From Runella defluvii (GTDB lineage Bacteria; Bacteroidota; Bacteroidia; Cytophagales; Spirosomataceae), in NCBI RefSeq assembly GCF_014195535.1, contig NZ_JACIBY010000009.1, positions 86,633 to 150,632 of the forward strand: a stretch of DNA of 64,000 nucleotides, in the 5' to 3' direction. Made by a program: the position numbers and the translations under genes. Shown here piece by piece: positions 5,926 through 14,770 of the stretch. Within the stretch, counting starts at the first letter, position 1. Every line of letters begins with the position of its first letter. The notes beneath the pieces are model-generated. The model was not told the DNA's origin. It made no database searches and worked only from the letters and a program-made list of their open reading frames with translations.

Positions 5926-8625
5926 TTACTTTTGAGATGAAGCGGGCAGAGGGGGTGCTTCAAAAGTGATACAACCCTGCAAGTTTGTTCGGAAAACAGC
6001 GCCCGATTGCGTCTCAAAACCTGGCAATAACGTCACACTCTTGCTGGCATCAAAAACCACATTCGTCCCCGTAGCGACCGTTCCTAATGCTGTAATGTTC
6101 CCATCTCCAATCAAAAACCCAAACCTATCCTTCCTGCCTGCGTAGTGAGTTCCAGCCTCAATCGGCGCATCTGTAATGTAACGGTTGTCGGGACAGGCTT
6201 CTTTGGGCTGAAATTCATACGCACCAATGTCAAAAACCAAGTAACGGAGATTATTCAGGATGTCAAAAGAGGGAGCCAAAGCATACGTTCCCGCATCGAC
6301 GGCAGGGCTGGCTCGTTGCAGTCGCAGGCCGTCGTCGGTAGTACCGCCAATCAAATCGGGACCGAGCAAATTAGCTTCATTCACAAAAAGTGGATTGACC
6401 GCAAAAAGATTGTTGGAAGCCGTAGCCCCAATGCCATTGGGCGTTTTGTCTAAGGGGTATTGTGACGCGGCAAACTGCAAAATATTGTTTTTAAAATCTC
6501 GGCCATTTCGTTCAATAAAGAAATCGGCATAGATGGTCGTCGTGTTTGTTCCAATCGCGTTTTTGTAAAAAATATTGTTGTACGTTTTATTGATGTCGAT
6601 AGGAGCACCAGCAATGCCCGGGTCGTAGGTGTAAAACGCCCCTCCCGCAGTTTGTGCCGAATTATTATAAAAAGTATTGTTAAAAAACTCTCCAGTATAA
6701 AGGTCATTGCGCACCGCACCACCTACCCCCGCAGCCGCCCTATTCCCTGCAAAAACGTTGTTATTGGCTTTCAACGTAGTTTCCGAAATGTAAAAGCCAC
6801 CTCCATCAGTTGACGCTAAATTTTTATCAAAATAATTGTTGTTCAACACCAAAGGAGAACTCAAACGAAAATAAAAACCCGCGCCAGTAGCGGCACTGTT
6901 GTGCTTTATGATACAATCGGTTATTTCAAAAGAAAAACTGCTGTAGGCATAAATCCCCCCGCCATATTGGTTGGAAGACCCTAACGCATTGCCTCCTTTG
7001 ATGGTAAAACCTTTGAGTAGCACCTGTCTTGCCCCATCATAGGTTGTCAACACATGGTGGGCATTTTCGGCGTTGTTTGAAATCGCCAATGTACCACCCT
7101 CCCCCGTCACGATGTCATTGTCAGAAAAGTCACCCGAAAGAATGGTTTCATTTTGACGGGCTTTTTGAGTCGAATAGTCCGCAACTAATTCCGTACCCAT
7201 AAATCCGCCATAAATTTTTAACCCGCCTTTGAGAGCAAACGTATAGGTACGATTTGATCCGCTCGTGACCCCAAACGCCCGTCGATGCGGTTTGTAAGTG
7301 CCTTTGGCTACTAAAATGGTGTTGTTATCGCAGTTGTTGGCATACAGCAGTGCCGTTCCAAAAGCAGTAGCTCCTCTGAACGCATTGGCCCAACTGCTCC
7401 CATCGTTTAGCCCCGTTGAAAGGTTGACATTGACGTATAATGTTTGATTGGATGGCGCGGTATTTTGATATTCATACGCCCCCATGTCCAATGAGATACT
7501 TGCAATGTTATTGGGAATAGAAGGGACATCAACCTCTCTGGTCTGATTGGCCATGTCCACCCCTTCGGTAGAACCATTCGTGCCTTGGTCTTTGCCAGGT
7601 GTGCATGACGTAATCCGCAAACCGTCATCGCGGCTGCCCCATTTTCCATCAATACCTGCGGGAAAATCTGGATTCATAAATTGAGGCTCGGAGCTCGTAC
7701 AATCGCTACACCAAGTAGAATACCCACCTTGAACATTGGAAGAATAGCCAGTAACTATACTACCATTGTTGGCAATACCTGGCAAGCTCGGGCTATTATT
7801 GTCCCAAATGATGTTATTGATAATGAACGGTCCTGAGTTATAGTTGTACATCGCCCCTCCCGCTACATTGGCGGTATTTTGGACAATGGTACAATTTCTC
7901 ATATCGGCTGCCGAGCCTTCGTGGTTATAGACGCCACCACCACCTGCTGTTGCTGTATTTTCGGCAATGACCGAGTTGGTGATGTACGTATTAGAACTGT
8001 TGTTGAGTACACCCCCGCCATCAGTAGCTTGGTTTTCGACGATTGCACACAGCGCTATTCTCATTTGCGAAAATACACAAAGCACCCCTCCCCCCCAGCT
8101 TCGATAGTAAGTGCGTCCTGCGACTGTCACACTCGTTGTGCCATTGGCGTTTCCGTTTTTGATGGTAAAACGCTCTAAAATGGTATTATTTGCACAGTCG
8201 ATGGCCGTTATTACATGGTAGGCATTGTCGTTGGTTTCGTATTTGGTACCAAGGTCGCCGCTCAAGATTGTCTCGTTGAGGTGGGAATTTCGGGTGGCGC
8301 GATTGGTTTCATTTCCTGCAAAGCCGCCATAAATTCTAAGCCCCGATTTCAACAGAAATGTATTGTTGCGGTTGGTTATGCTGGCCGTACCGCACGTAGC
8401 GCAGCCACTCGGATAAGCTGTGGGGAAATACGTACCTGCCGCTACCCAAAGTTCATCCATGATGGGAGAAGCAATGTTAATCATAGCCTGCAAGTTGCCC
8501 GAAGCATTGACCCATGAGCTACCATCTCCCGTACCAGAGGCAATAGGTTTTACGTAGCGAATCACCGCCAACGCCTGACTAGATACAAACAAGATAAAGA
8601 CGATGAAGGAATATAGTTTTGGCAT
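5926..8625 (-). CDS. Secreted right-handed beta-helix protein with internal duplication and C-terminal coathanger module
   Basis: This 899-residue protein has a signal peptide (residues 1-20, ending SQALA). Two copies of a parallel beta-helix module follow, roughly residues 22-390 and 395-815. Each copy has DGSSWxNA, IYGGF, NETILSGD, a HVxT block, GFTIKxGNA and runs of short Asn-rich turns, and each closes with DxGAYE. This is the 'choice-of-anchor Q' pectate-lyase-like architecture. After the second module comes a ~60-residue C-terminal domain containing SVTLLPGFETQ and ending in QGC, the 3-coathanger stack motif also seen in two other proteins here. It is probably exported to the cell surface and may bind or cleave polysaccharide; no catalytic residues are evident. 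Confidence 0.8.
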   Translation of the reverse strand: MPKLYSFIVFILFVSSQALAVIRYVKPIASGTGDGSSWVNASGNLQAMINIASPIMDELWVAAGTYFPTAYPSGCATCGTASITNRNNTFLLKSGLRIYGGFAGNETNRATRNSHLNETILSGDLGTKYETNDNAYHVITAIDCANNTILERFTIKNGNANGTTSVTVAGRTYYRSWGGGVLCVFSQMRIALCAIVENQATDGGGVLNNSSNTYITNSVIAENTATAGGGGVYNHEGSAADMRNCTIVQNTANVAGGAMYNYNSGPFIINNIIWDNNSPSLPGIANNGSIVTGYSSNVQGGYSTWCSDCTSSEPQFMNPDFPAGIDGKWGSRDDGLRITSCTPGKDQGTNGSTEGVDMANQTREVDVPSIPNNIASISLDMGAYEYQNTAPSNQTLYVNVNLSTGLNDGSSWANAFRGATAFGTALLYANNCDNNTILVAKGTYKPHRRAFGVTSGSNRTYTFALKGGLKIYGGFMGTELVADYSTQKARQNETILSGDFSDNDIVTGEGGTLAISNNAENAHHVLTTYDGARQVLLKGFTIKGGNALGSSNQYGGGIYAYSSFSFEITDCIIKHNSAATGAGFYFRLSSPLVLNNNYFDKNLASTDGGGFYISETTLKANNNVFAGNRAAAGVGGAVRNDLYTGEFFNNTFYNNSAQTAGGAFYTYDPGIAGAPIDINKTYNNIFYKNAIGTNTTTIYADFFIERNGRDFKNNILQFAASQYPLDKTPNGIGATASNNLFAVNPLFVNEANLLGPDLIGGTTDDGLRLQRASPAVDAGTYALAPSFDILNNLRYLVFDIGAYEFQPKEACPDNRYITDAPIEAGTHYAGRKDRFGFLIGDGNITALGTVATGTNVVFDASKSVTLLPGFETQSGAVFRTNLQGCITFEAPPLPASSQK

Positions 8626-8761
8626 GGTTTAGCTAAAGTAAGAAGGTTATCTCACAAATGACGAAATAAACAACTACCTAACCAATAACCACTTAGGTTA
8701 TTTCAGCAAGATTTTATTAAACGGTAATTGGTAAACTAAATGAGTGATGTAACATATGTCT

Positions 8762-8868
8762 CCCGATGGCGCGAGCGTCCCCGCTCGTGACAACTATTAC
8801 AAGGCTTCCAGCCTTTTTCCATAATTTAGGCTAGAAGCCTAAAAATAGTCAGTACGAGGTAGAACCTT
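8762..8868. repeat. Dispersed palindromic repeat, copy D
   Basis: The copy runs from cccgatggcgcgagcgtcc through gctcgtgacaac, the inner pair aaggcttccagcc / ggctagaagcct, and aaaaatagtcagtacgagg. Its right end has decayed (tagaacctttgataacg). It lies directly upstream of the broken Rpn gene. Confidence 0.8.
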
Positions 8869-8883
8869 TGATAACGTTTCTTT

Positions 8884-8891
8884 TATTTTTG
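8884..8891 (+). promoter_or_regulatory. -7 element ahead of the Rpn gene fragment
   Basis: TATTTTTG fits TAnnTTTG and sits 17 bases before the ATG at 8909, a reasonable distance. A TTTG at 8867-8870 is only 13 bases upstream, too close for a normal -33. Confidence 0.35.
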
Positions 8892-8908
8892 CCCTAAAGT
8901 TCATTGCC

Positions 8909-9190
8909 ATGATAAAAAAATTAGTCCGTTTCGATTGGGCGATGAAGAAAATACTTCGCCAAAAAGCCAATTTTGATGTGCTTGAAGGGTTTCTATCAGA
9001 GCTGCTTGGTGAAGATGTGAAAATCAAACAGGTCTTGGACAGTGAAAGCAATAAGGAAACCGTGGACGATAAGTTTAATAGGGTAGGTATTCTCGTAGAA
9101 AACGAGAAAGGCGAGCTTGTTATCATCGAAGTCCCGATGGCGCGAGCGGGGACGCTCGCGCTATCACGCGCTATTGTGCTTCACCATTAA
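8909..9190 (+). pseudogene. Truncated Rpn-family PD-(D/E)XK nuclease gene
   Basis: The first ~75 codons match the start of Rpn/PD-(D/E)XK nuclease-family transposases: FDWAMKKILRQKANFDVLEG, FLSELLGEDVKI and ESNKETVDDKFNRVGILV. The nuclease strand ELVIIEV follows. Right at that point, where the (D/E)xQ residues belong, the frame enters repeat copy E (9132-9175) and ends after 18 unrelated codons. Full-length relatives have about 280 residues, so roughly two thirds of the protein and part of the active site are missing. The fragment lies exactly between repeat copies D and E, which suggests that insertion or recombination at the repeat destroyed the gene. Confidence 0.75.
9132..9175. repeat. 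Dispersed palindromic repeat, copy E (both ends, no centre)
   Basis: The sequence joins the left end tcccgatggcgcgagcg directly to gggacgctcgcg and the right end ctatcacgcgctat. The core cgagcg-ggga-cgctcg is the reverse complement of the cgagcg-tccc-cgctcg hairpin in the other copies. This suggests that complete elements carry that hairpin at both ends in inverted orientation. Confidence 0.65.
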
Positions 9191-9242
9191 ATCGCATCCG
9201 TTTTTTGCTTTTCTGGTCATTGAGACTCTAAACCTATCAACC

Positions 9243-10256
9243 ATGACTTTCTTTCAACGATGGGCGGTGGCGGCCTTGGTTTTTGCCAGCCCCCAACTTC
9301 TAGCGCAGTCGAGCTACCCTACCCTTGGCAAAATCGTCCGCAACGACCCTCGGCTCGATGCGTTGGTCGCCCCTGAAGCCAAAATCGAAGTACTTGCTTC
9401 TGGCTTCATCTGGGCAGAAGGCCCCGTGTGGGTTAAGTCCCAAAACTGTTTGCTGTTTTCGGACGTGCCCGCTAACACCATCTTCAAATGGAGCGCCAAA
9501 GAAGGACTTACTCCCTTTTTGAAACCTTCGGGCTTTACGGGGGCAGGCACCTATGGCGATGAACCTGGCAGCAACGGCCTCACCCTCGACCAACAAGGTC
9601 GCCTCATCATAGCCGAACACGGCGACCGTCGGATTTCGGCCATGCCGTTGTCCAATGCAGGCAAACGAACCATTGCTGATAATTTTCAAGGAAAACGTTT
9701 CAACAGTCCCAACGACGTGGTGCAGCATTCGAGCGGAGCTTATTATTTTACCGATCCACCTTACGGAATGCCCCTCAAACACAACGACCCTACTCGCGAA
9801 ATCGACTGGTTTGGGGTATATCGCGTGGGCAACGACGGCAAGGTGAGTTTAATCACCAAAGAAATGACCCGCCCCAACGGCTTGGCTTTCTCGCCCGACG
9901 AAAAAACGCTCTACGTTGCTCAGTCGGATCCCGAAAAAGCCATCGTTATGGCCTTTCCTGTGCTTGCTGATGGTTCGGTGGGCGCAGGGAAAGTGCTTTT
10001 TGATGCCACGCCGATGGTCAAACAAGGATTAGCAGGGCTACCCGATGGACTCAAAACCGACCAACAAGGCAATCTCTGGTGTACGGGGCCAGGAGGTGTC
10101 TTAATCCTCACGCCAACGGGGCAGTTGTTGGGGCGAATCGACACGGGTGAAGCCACCGCCAACTGCGGCTGGGGAGACGACGGCAGCACCTTGTACATCA
10201 CCGCCGATATGTACCTGTGCCGCATCAAAACCAAGGTAAAAGGAGCGGGTTGGTAA
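9243..10256 (+). CDS. SMP-30/gluconolactonase-family secreted lactonase
   Basis: The ATG at 9243 gives a 337-residue protein with a clean signal peptide (MTFFQRWAVAALVFASPQLLAQ). Upstream codons in this frame lie in repeat copy E and are not coding. The mature part is a six-bladed beta-propeller of the SMP-30/LRE family. Metal-site residues typical of the family can be seen: Glu in GFIWAEGPVW, Asn in FNSPNDVV, and Asn/Asp in RPNGLAFSPDEKTLYV. Members hydrolyse sugar lactones such as gluconolactone in the periplasm. It is followed by a strong terminator, so it is transcribed separately from mrdA. Confidence 0.88.
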   Translation: MTFFQRWAVAALVFASPQLLAQSSYPTLGKIVRNDPRLDALVAPEAKIEVLASGFIWAEGPVWVKSQNCLLFSDVPANTIFKWSAKEGLTPFLKPSGFTGAGTYGDEPGSNGLTLDQQGRLIIAEHGDRRISAMPLSNAGKRTIADNFQGKRFNSPNDVVQHSSGAYYFTDPPYGMPLKHNDPTREIDWFGVYRVGNDGKVSLITKEMTRPNGLAFSPDEKTLYVAQSDPEKAIVMAFPVLADGSVGAGKVLFDATPMVKQGLAGLPDGLKTDQQGNLWCTGPGGVLILTPTGQLLGRIDTGEATANCGWGDDGSTLYITADMYLCRIKTKVKGAGW

Positions 10257-10281
10257 GCCACAAAACTTTAAAAATCGCAAT

Positions 10282-10312
10282 AAAAAAAGAAGGCCAAAAG
10301 CCTTCTTTTTTT
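10282..10312. terminator. Intrinsic terminator after the lactonase gene
   Basis: A 13-base perfect stem (AAAAAAAGAAGGC / GCCTTCTTTTTTT) closes a 5-base loop and ends in a T run. The A run on the other side would make it work in both directions. Confidence 0.85.
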
Positions 10313-10432
10313 ATTGAATATCTTCTCAAAATTTCTTGTAAATCGCTTAAAACCTACGAACTTTGTAAAGTAATTACTTGTCTATATAGTAAGAAGTAAG
10401 CGAGGGAATAATACGTTAAAACCATTAGTTAG

Positions 10433-12352
10433 ATGTCTGAGAGTAGAAAATTTTATGTTTATGGGTTGTTTGTGGTGGTAGGAATAATTTTTCTATTTCG
10501 ACTATTGTACCTCCAAGTTCTTGACAATACGTACGAAACCGCGAGCAACTCCATCCGCGCCATTCCCGATGTGCCGATGCGGGGACAAGTCTATGACCGC
10601 AACGGAAAACTGATTGTTTTCAACACCCTCGTGTATGACTTATACGTGACGCCAAGCAAAGTGAGAGTAGCCGATACGTTGGCGCTTTGCAATTTATTTA
10701 AAATAACACGTCCCAAGTTTGATAGCCTAATGCAAGCGGCCAGAACATTTTCTTACCGCAAGCCTTCCCTTTTTCTTCGTCAGCTTTCGAAGCAAGAGTT
10801 TGCCCGCATTCAGGATGCTCTGGTGGACTACCCTGGGTTCGACTATCAAAAAAGCTCCATTCGGACCTATTCCGCCCCTACCCTTGCGCACGCATTGGGC
10901 TACGTGAGCGAGATTTCAAAAAAACAACTTGATGACCAAGACTACCCTTACTATCGTCAAGGAGACTTGGTAGGGCAAAGTGGATTAGAAAAATTTTATG
11001 AAGAGCAACTTCGCGGTCGCCGAGGGGTGCGCTACGTCATGCAAGATGTGAACGGTGTAGCCAAGGGCGCTTGGAAAGATGGAGAAATGGATACCGTGGC
11101 CATGGCAGGACAAAACCTCTATACAAGTATCGACTTAGATTTACAGCAGTATGTCGATAGTTTGATGCTACATAAAGCAGGTGCTGTGGTGGCCATTGAG
11201 CCTTCCTCTGGCGAAGTGATTGCGATTACTTCTGCACCTAGTTACGACCCTGCGCTGTTTGCAACCCGCGATTTTTCAAAAAACTACACTGCACTTCAAA
11301 AAAACCCTTATCGCCCGCTCTATAACCGCGCTGTAATGGGAAGCTACCGCCCTGGTTCTACGTTTAAGACTGTGCAGGCGTTGGTAGCCATGCAAGAGGG
11401 CGTCATTGGTCCAGGAAGTGTGTTTAGCCACGCAGGAGCACCCATGAAATGCCACGGTCACGGAGCACTTTCAGGTGTAAACAGCGCCATTCAGTGGTCG
11501 TGTAACCCTTACTTTTACCACGTTTTCCGTCGGATGATTTATGCCAATGCCGAGAAAAATGCGTTTAAGGCTTCCTCTATTGGCCTCAAAAAATGGCACG
11601 AATACACCGAAAAATTCGGGTTCGGACAAAAACTTGGCGTGGACTTACCCAGCGAAGCCAAAGGGGTACTCCCTAGCGTTGAGTATTATGACAAACGCAT
11701 TGGCAAAAACCAATGGCGTTTTGGGCAAATTTACTCCCTCAGCATCGGGGAAGGTGAATTGCTCATTACTCCGCTAAAATTGGCCAACTTAGCCGCCACC
11801 ATTGCCAACCGTGGCTGGTTTAAAGTTCCGCACTTGGTGAAAGGAGTTGGAAAAAACAACAATCCACTTCCCGAGTACAACGAAAAGCACGAAACGGGGG
11901 TTGCCCGTTATTACTATGAACCCGTCGTGAATGGCATGGAAATGGCCGTCGTCCGTGGTACAGTGGCGCGTGGGGCAATGATTCCAGGCATTCAGATGTG
12001 CGGTAAGACAGGAACTTCACAGAACAAAAAAGGAAAAGACCACTCCATTTTTATTGCATTTGCGCCCAAAGACAACCCCAAAATTGCGATTGCCGTATTT
12101 GTTGAAAACGCAGGGTTTGGAGGGTTTGCAGCCGCTCCTGTGGCTTCTTTGGCCATCGAACGCTACCTCAATGGGCACGTTCAACGGAAAGCCTACGAAC
12201 AAGAATGGAAAAACAAAAACTTCCTTCAAAACGTAATTCTTCCCCGTTCGCAACAACCAAAACCCAAAAATGTTGCTCCCACGCCCCTCAAACCAGAGGC
12301 CACGATTGTCCACCAAACAGCTCCCAAAAGCACAGCGGTACCTGCGCCTTAG
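10433..12352 (+). CDS. mrdA: Penicillin-binding protein 2 (elongation transpeptidase)
   Basis: This 639-residue peptidoglycan transpeptidase belongs to the elongasome. It has one N-terminal membrane anchor (residues 9-27) and a dimerisation part starting at MRGQVYDRNGKLI. The transpeptidase domain has active-site Ser309 in RPGSTFK, SxN in WSCNPYF and the KTG motif in MCGKTGTSQN. The C-terminus has a Pro/Lys-rich tail (QQPKPKNVAPTPLKPEATI). rodA begins 55 bases downstream, giving the usual PBP2-RodA pair that builds the side wall. The mreBCD genes that often precede them are not here; a lactonase gene and a terminator come first. Confidence 0.95.
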   Translation: MSESRKFYVYGLFVVVGIIFLFRLLYLQVLDNTYETASNSIRAIPDVPMRGQVYDRNGKLIVFNTLVYDLYVTPSKVRVADTLALCNLFKITRPKFDSLMQAARTFSYRKPSLFLRQLSKQEFARIQDALVDYPGFDYQKSSIRTYSAPTLAHALGYVSEISKKQLDDQDYPYYRQGDLVGQSGLEKFYEEQLRGRRGVRYVMQDVNGVAKGAWKDGEMDTVAMAGQNLYTSIDLDLQQYVDSLMLHKAGAVVAIEPSSGEVIAITSAPSYDPALFATRDFSKNYTALQKNPYRPLYNRAVMGSYRPGSTFKTVQALVAMQEGVIGPGSVFSHAGAPMKCHGHGALSGVNSAIQWSCNPYFYHVFRRMIYANAEKNAFKASSIGLKKWHEYTEKFGFGQKLGVDLPSEAKGVLPSVEYYDKRIGKNQWRFGQIYSLSIGEGELLITPLKLANLAATIANRGWFKVPHLVKGVGKNNNPLPEYNEKHETGVARYYYEPVVNGMEMAVVRGTVARGAMIPGIQMCGKTGTSQNKKGKDHSIFIAFAPKDNPKIAIAVFVENAGFGGFAAAPVASLAIERYLNGHVQRKAYEQEWKNKNFLQNVILPRSQQPKPKNVAPTPLKPEATIVHQTAPKSTAVPAP

Positions 12353-12407
12353 GCTGCTCTGGATTCTCCCAATTGGTTATTTTTTATTGACTTTTTGAAA
12401 CGACATT

Positions 12408-13694
12408 ATGGCTCGTAACGAACAAAATATTATTCAGAATTTGGATTGGCTGTCGGTCTTGATTTACGCAGCTTGTGTTTCAATGGGTTTGTTCAACGTC
12501 TATGCCTCCGTGTATGACCCTGAAGAACAAACCAAGCTTTTTGACCTTTCCAACAACGCAGGGCGCCAATTTATGTTTATTGGTACGTCAGCGCTTATTG
12601 TCATTGCGATTTTGGTCATCGACCACAAATTTTGGGAGGTCTTCGCACCTTTCATTTATGGCGCCTGTATTTTGCTTCTTTTGGTCGTATTGGTCGTAGC
12701 AACCGACATCAAAGGCTCCAAATCATGGATTAAATTTGGCTCATTTTCGCTCCAACCCGCCGAATTTGCCAAAACAGGAACGGCACTACTTCTGTCCCAA
12801 TTCATCACCCAACCCCACATTAACCTATCGCGTTGGAAAGACATTGCTTGGACGGCAGGCATCATTTTATTGCCAATGGTGCTCATTGTGGCCTCCAAAG
12901 AGGTGGGATGTGCCCTCGTGTTTGTCTCGTTCCTGATTGTACTTTACCGTGAAGGACTGCCTGGCATTTACCCTTCCATTGTCTTGGTTGCCATTGTGCT
13001 GTTCATTTTGTCGCTGTTTTTCTCCCCTTTATACATTTCTCTCGGGTTGACGTTGTTTGGATTTTTGGTCTATTACTTCATCATTCCTCGGTACGACCGC
13101 ACTAAAAAAACGGCCATCAACCTCGTCGTCATTTTTGGATTAATGATGTTTTTTACGACCAGTGTGGAATTTTTGGTCAACAACGTCCTCCAAACCCACC
13201 ACCGCAACCGTATCAAAGTATTGGTCGATCCAAAACTAGACCCTACTGGTATCGGTTGGAACGTAACACAATCCAAGATTGCCATCGGTTCAGGACGGCT
13301 TTGGGGAAAAGGGTTCTTAGATGGAACACAAACCAAATTTAACTTTGTCCCCGAACAACACTCCGATTTTATCTTTTGTACCATCGGCGAAGAACACGGT
13401 TTTATCGGCAGCGCAGCCGTAGTTTTATTACTGCTTGGGCTCATGTGTCGGGTCGTATTTTTGGCCGAACGACAGCGAACGCGCTTCGCAAGGGCTTATG
13501 GCTATTGCGTGGCAGGCATTTTGTTTTTCCACTTTTTGGTCAATATTGGCATGACAATCGGACTCATGGTCGTCATCGGAATCCCGCTGCCGTTTTTTAG
13601 CTACGGGGGTTCTTCGATGTGGTCCTTTACGATTCTGTTGTTTATTTTTCTTAAATTAGACGCGCAGCGACCTTATACGCTGTCGCGAACCTAA
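12408..13694 (+). CDS. rodA: Rod-shape-determining glycosyltransferase RodA
   Basis: This 428-residue SEDS protein has about ten membrane segments and polymerises lipid II glycans with PBP2. Family motifs include GSKSWIKFGSFSLQPAEFAK in the N-terminal half, then IAIGSGRLWGKGFLDGTQTK, FVPEQHSDFIF and the C-terminal PLPFFSYGGSSM. FtsW is excluded mainly by the adjacent PBP2 gene. The next gene starts 15 bases after the stop, so the three genes are probably one operon. Confidence 0.95.
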   Translation: MARNEQNIIQNLDWLSVLIYAACVSMGLFNVYASVYDPEEQTKLFDLSNNAGRQFMFIGTSALIVIAILVIDHKFWEVFAPFIYGACILLLLVVLVVATDIKGSKSWIKFGSFSLQPAEFAKTGTALLLSQFITQPHINLSRWKDIAWTAGIILLPMVLIVASKEVGCALVFVSFLIVLYREGLPGIYPSIVLVAIVLFILSLFFSPLYISLGLTLFGFLVYYFIIPRYDRTKKTAINLVVIFGLMMFFTTSVEFLVNNVLQTHHRNRIKVLVDPKLDPTGIGWNVTQSKIAIGSGRLWGKGFLDGTQTKFNFVPEQHSDFIFCTIGEEHGFIGSAAVVLLLLGLMCRVVFLAERQRTRFARAYGYCVAGILFFHFLVNIGMTIGLMVVIGIPLPFFSYGGSSMWSFTILLFIFLKLDAQRPYTLSRT

Positions 13695-13708
13695 TTTCCT
13701 CCATAGAT

Positions 13709-14731
13709 ATGGCCTTTATTGCCAACAAAAAAAAACCGTTTAAAATCAATAAAGAGCTACGCAGCTACCTCGAAAGCTACAACCGAGAGGTAGCATTGCC
13801 TATTGATTACAGCTATTTATTACGATACGAAAACGCCATTCCGCTTTACGACAAAAAAGGAACTGATACGCTTTGGGAGACGGTTTTTTATTCGTACAGC
13901 GAGATTGATGAAATTTACGATGCCCTCAAAACCATTTACGCCGACCTTCGTGCCGACGGTGATTTGTCGGTAATGAAGCACTTGTACGTGGACCGCGTGG
14001 ACGTTTGTTCGTACGGTAATTCTCGTCCTTTTCGGGTGCGGATTGTCAATAAAGTGAACGATAACTTCGATTATTTTTACATCAAAAATGCCGATTCGTC
14101 GCGGATTTATGGCCTTGAATTAGAGCACATTCTTTCGCCTAACCGAATCAGTTACATGACCAGCGGCGACACACTGGTCGAAGAACACATTGCGGGGATT
14201 CCTGGAGATATGTTTATCAAAAACTACCTCAACGAGCCCAACCTCAACGCCATTCGTTTTTGTAAAGAGTTTGTCAAATTCAACGAACGCTGCTTCGTAA
14301 GGCTATTGGGCGATATGCACTCCAGTAATTTTGTGGTGGACATTACCCCCGACTTTGAAGAAATTTACTACCGTATCCGATCGATTGATTTTGACCAACA
14401 GTCGTACGAGGGTAAAAAAGCGGTGTATTTGCCCCAATATTTTAAGCAAAACAATGCCATCATTGAGTTGGGAATGAAGTGCCTGACCAACGAAAGTGTG
14501 CTCCAATACCAGCGAGAAGAGCGTTCGCTGATTGCGGGGAGGATTCGGGTGGAGCGTTCGCGGATTCAGGATTTGATGAACGTGATGATGGAAGACCAAA
14601 TCTGCCTTCCTGATAACTTAAACCAGTTAAAAAAAGAACTCGCCCAACACTATCGAAACAACAGCTTTTTGCAGTGTCGAAGCATGGGCGAGGTCGTGAT
14701 GAAGAGCTTAGAGCTGGTTTTGGCACATTAG
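13709..14731 (+). CDS. Unknown protein with kinase/phosphotransferase-like motifs
   Basis: This soluble 340-residue protein is not in a family I can name. Several blocks resemble aminoglycoside-phosphotransferase/protein-kinase folds. A hinge-like LVEEHIAGIPGDMF lies near residues 157-169. A catalytic-loop-like LLGDMHSSNFV holds Asp202, His204 and Asn207, like HGDxHxxN. A metal-binding-like SIDFDQ holds Asp227 and Asp229, like the DFG/IDF block. A candidate Lys is in YFYIKNAD near residue 126. The C-terminal ~100 residues are helical and charged. It follows rodA by 14 bases, so it is probably co-transcribed with the cell-wall elongation genes. A small-molecule or protein kinase role is inferred only; no glycine-rich loop is obvious. 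Confidence 0.5.
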   Translation: MAFIANKKKPFKINKELRSYLESYNREVALPIDYSYLLRYENAIPLYDKKGTDTLWETVFYSYSEIDEIYDALKTIYADLRADGDLSVMKHLYVDRVDVCSYGNSRPFRVRIVNKVNDNFDYFYIKNADSSRIYGLELEHILSPNRISYMTSGDTLVEEHIAGIPGDMFIKNYLNEPNLNAIRFCKEFVKFNERCFVRLLGDMHSSNFVVDITPDFEEIYYRIRSIDFDQQSYEGKKAVYLPQYFKQNNAIIELGMKCLTNESVLQYQREERSLIAGRIRVERSRIQDLMNVMMEDQICLPDNLNQLKKELAQHYRNNSFLQCRSMGEVVMKSLELVLAH

Positions 14732-14770
14732 GCAAGGGGCAAATTTGCAAAGAGCAAATTTGCCCCTTGC
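14732..14770. repeat. Perfect 17-bp hairpin directly after the kinase-like gene
   Basis: The arms GCAAGGGGCAAATTTGC (14732-14748) and its exact complement (14754-14770) enclose AAAGA. The hairpin starts on the base after the TAG stop. There is no T run, so it is not a standard terminator, but it may still stop or stabilise transcripts. Its right arm forms the first unit of the tandem repeat that follows. Confidence 0.8.

Noticed and set aside
9117-9242. A longer start for the SMP-30 gene
   Set aside because: These codons lie in the broken Rpn gene and repeat copy E; a clean signal peptide starts at 9243.
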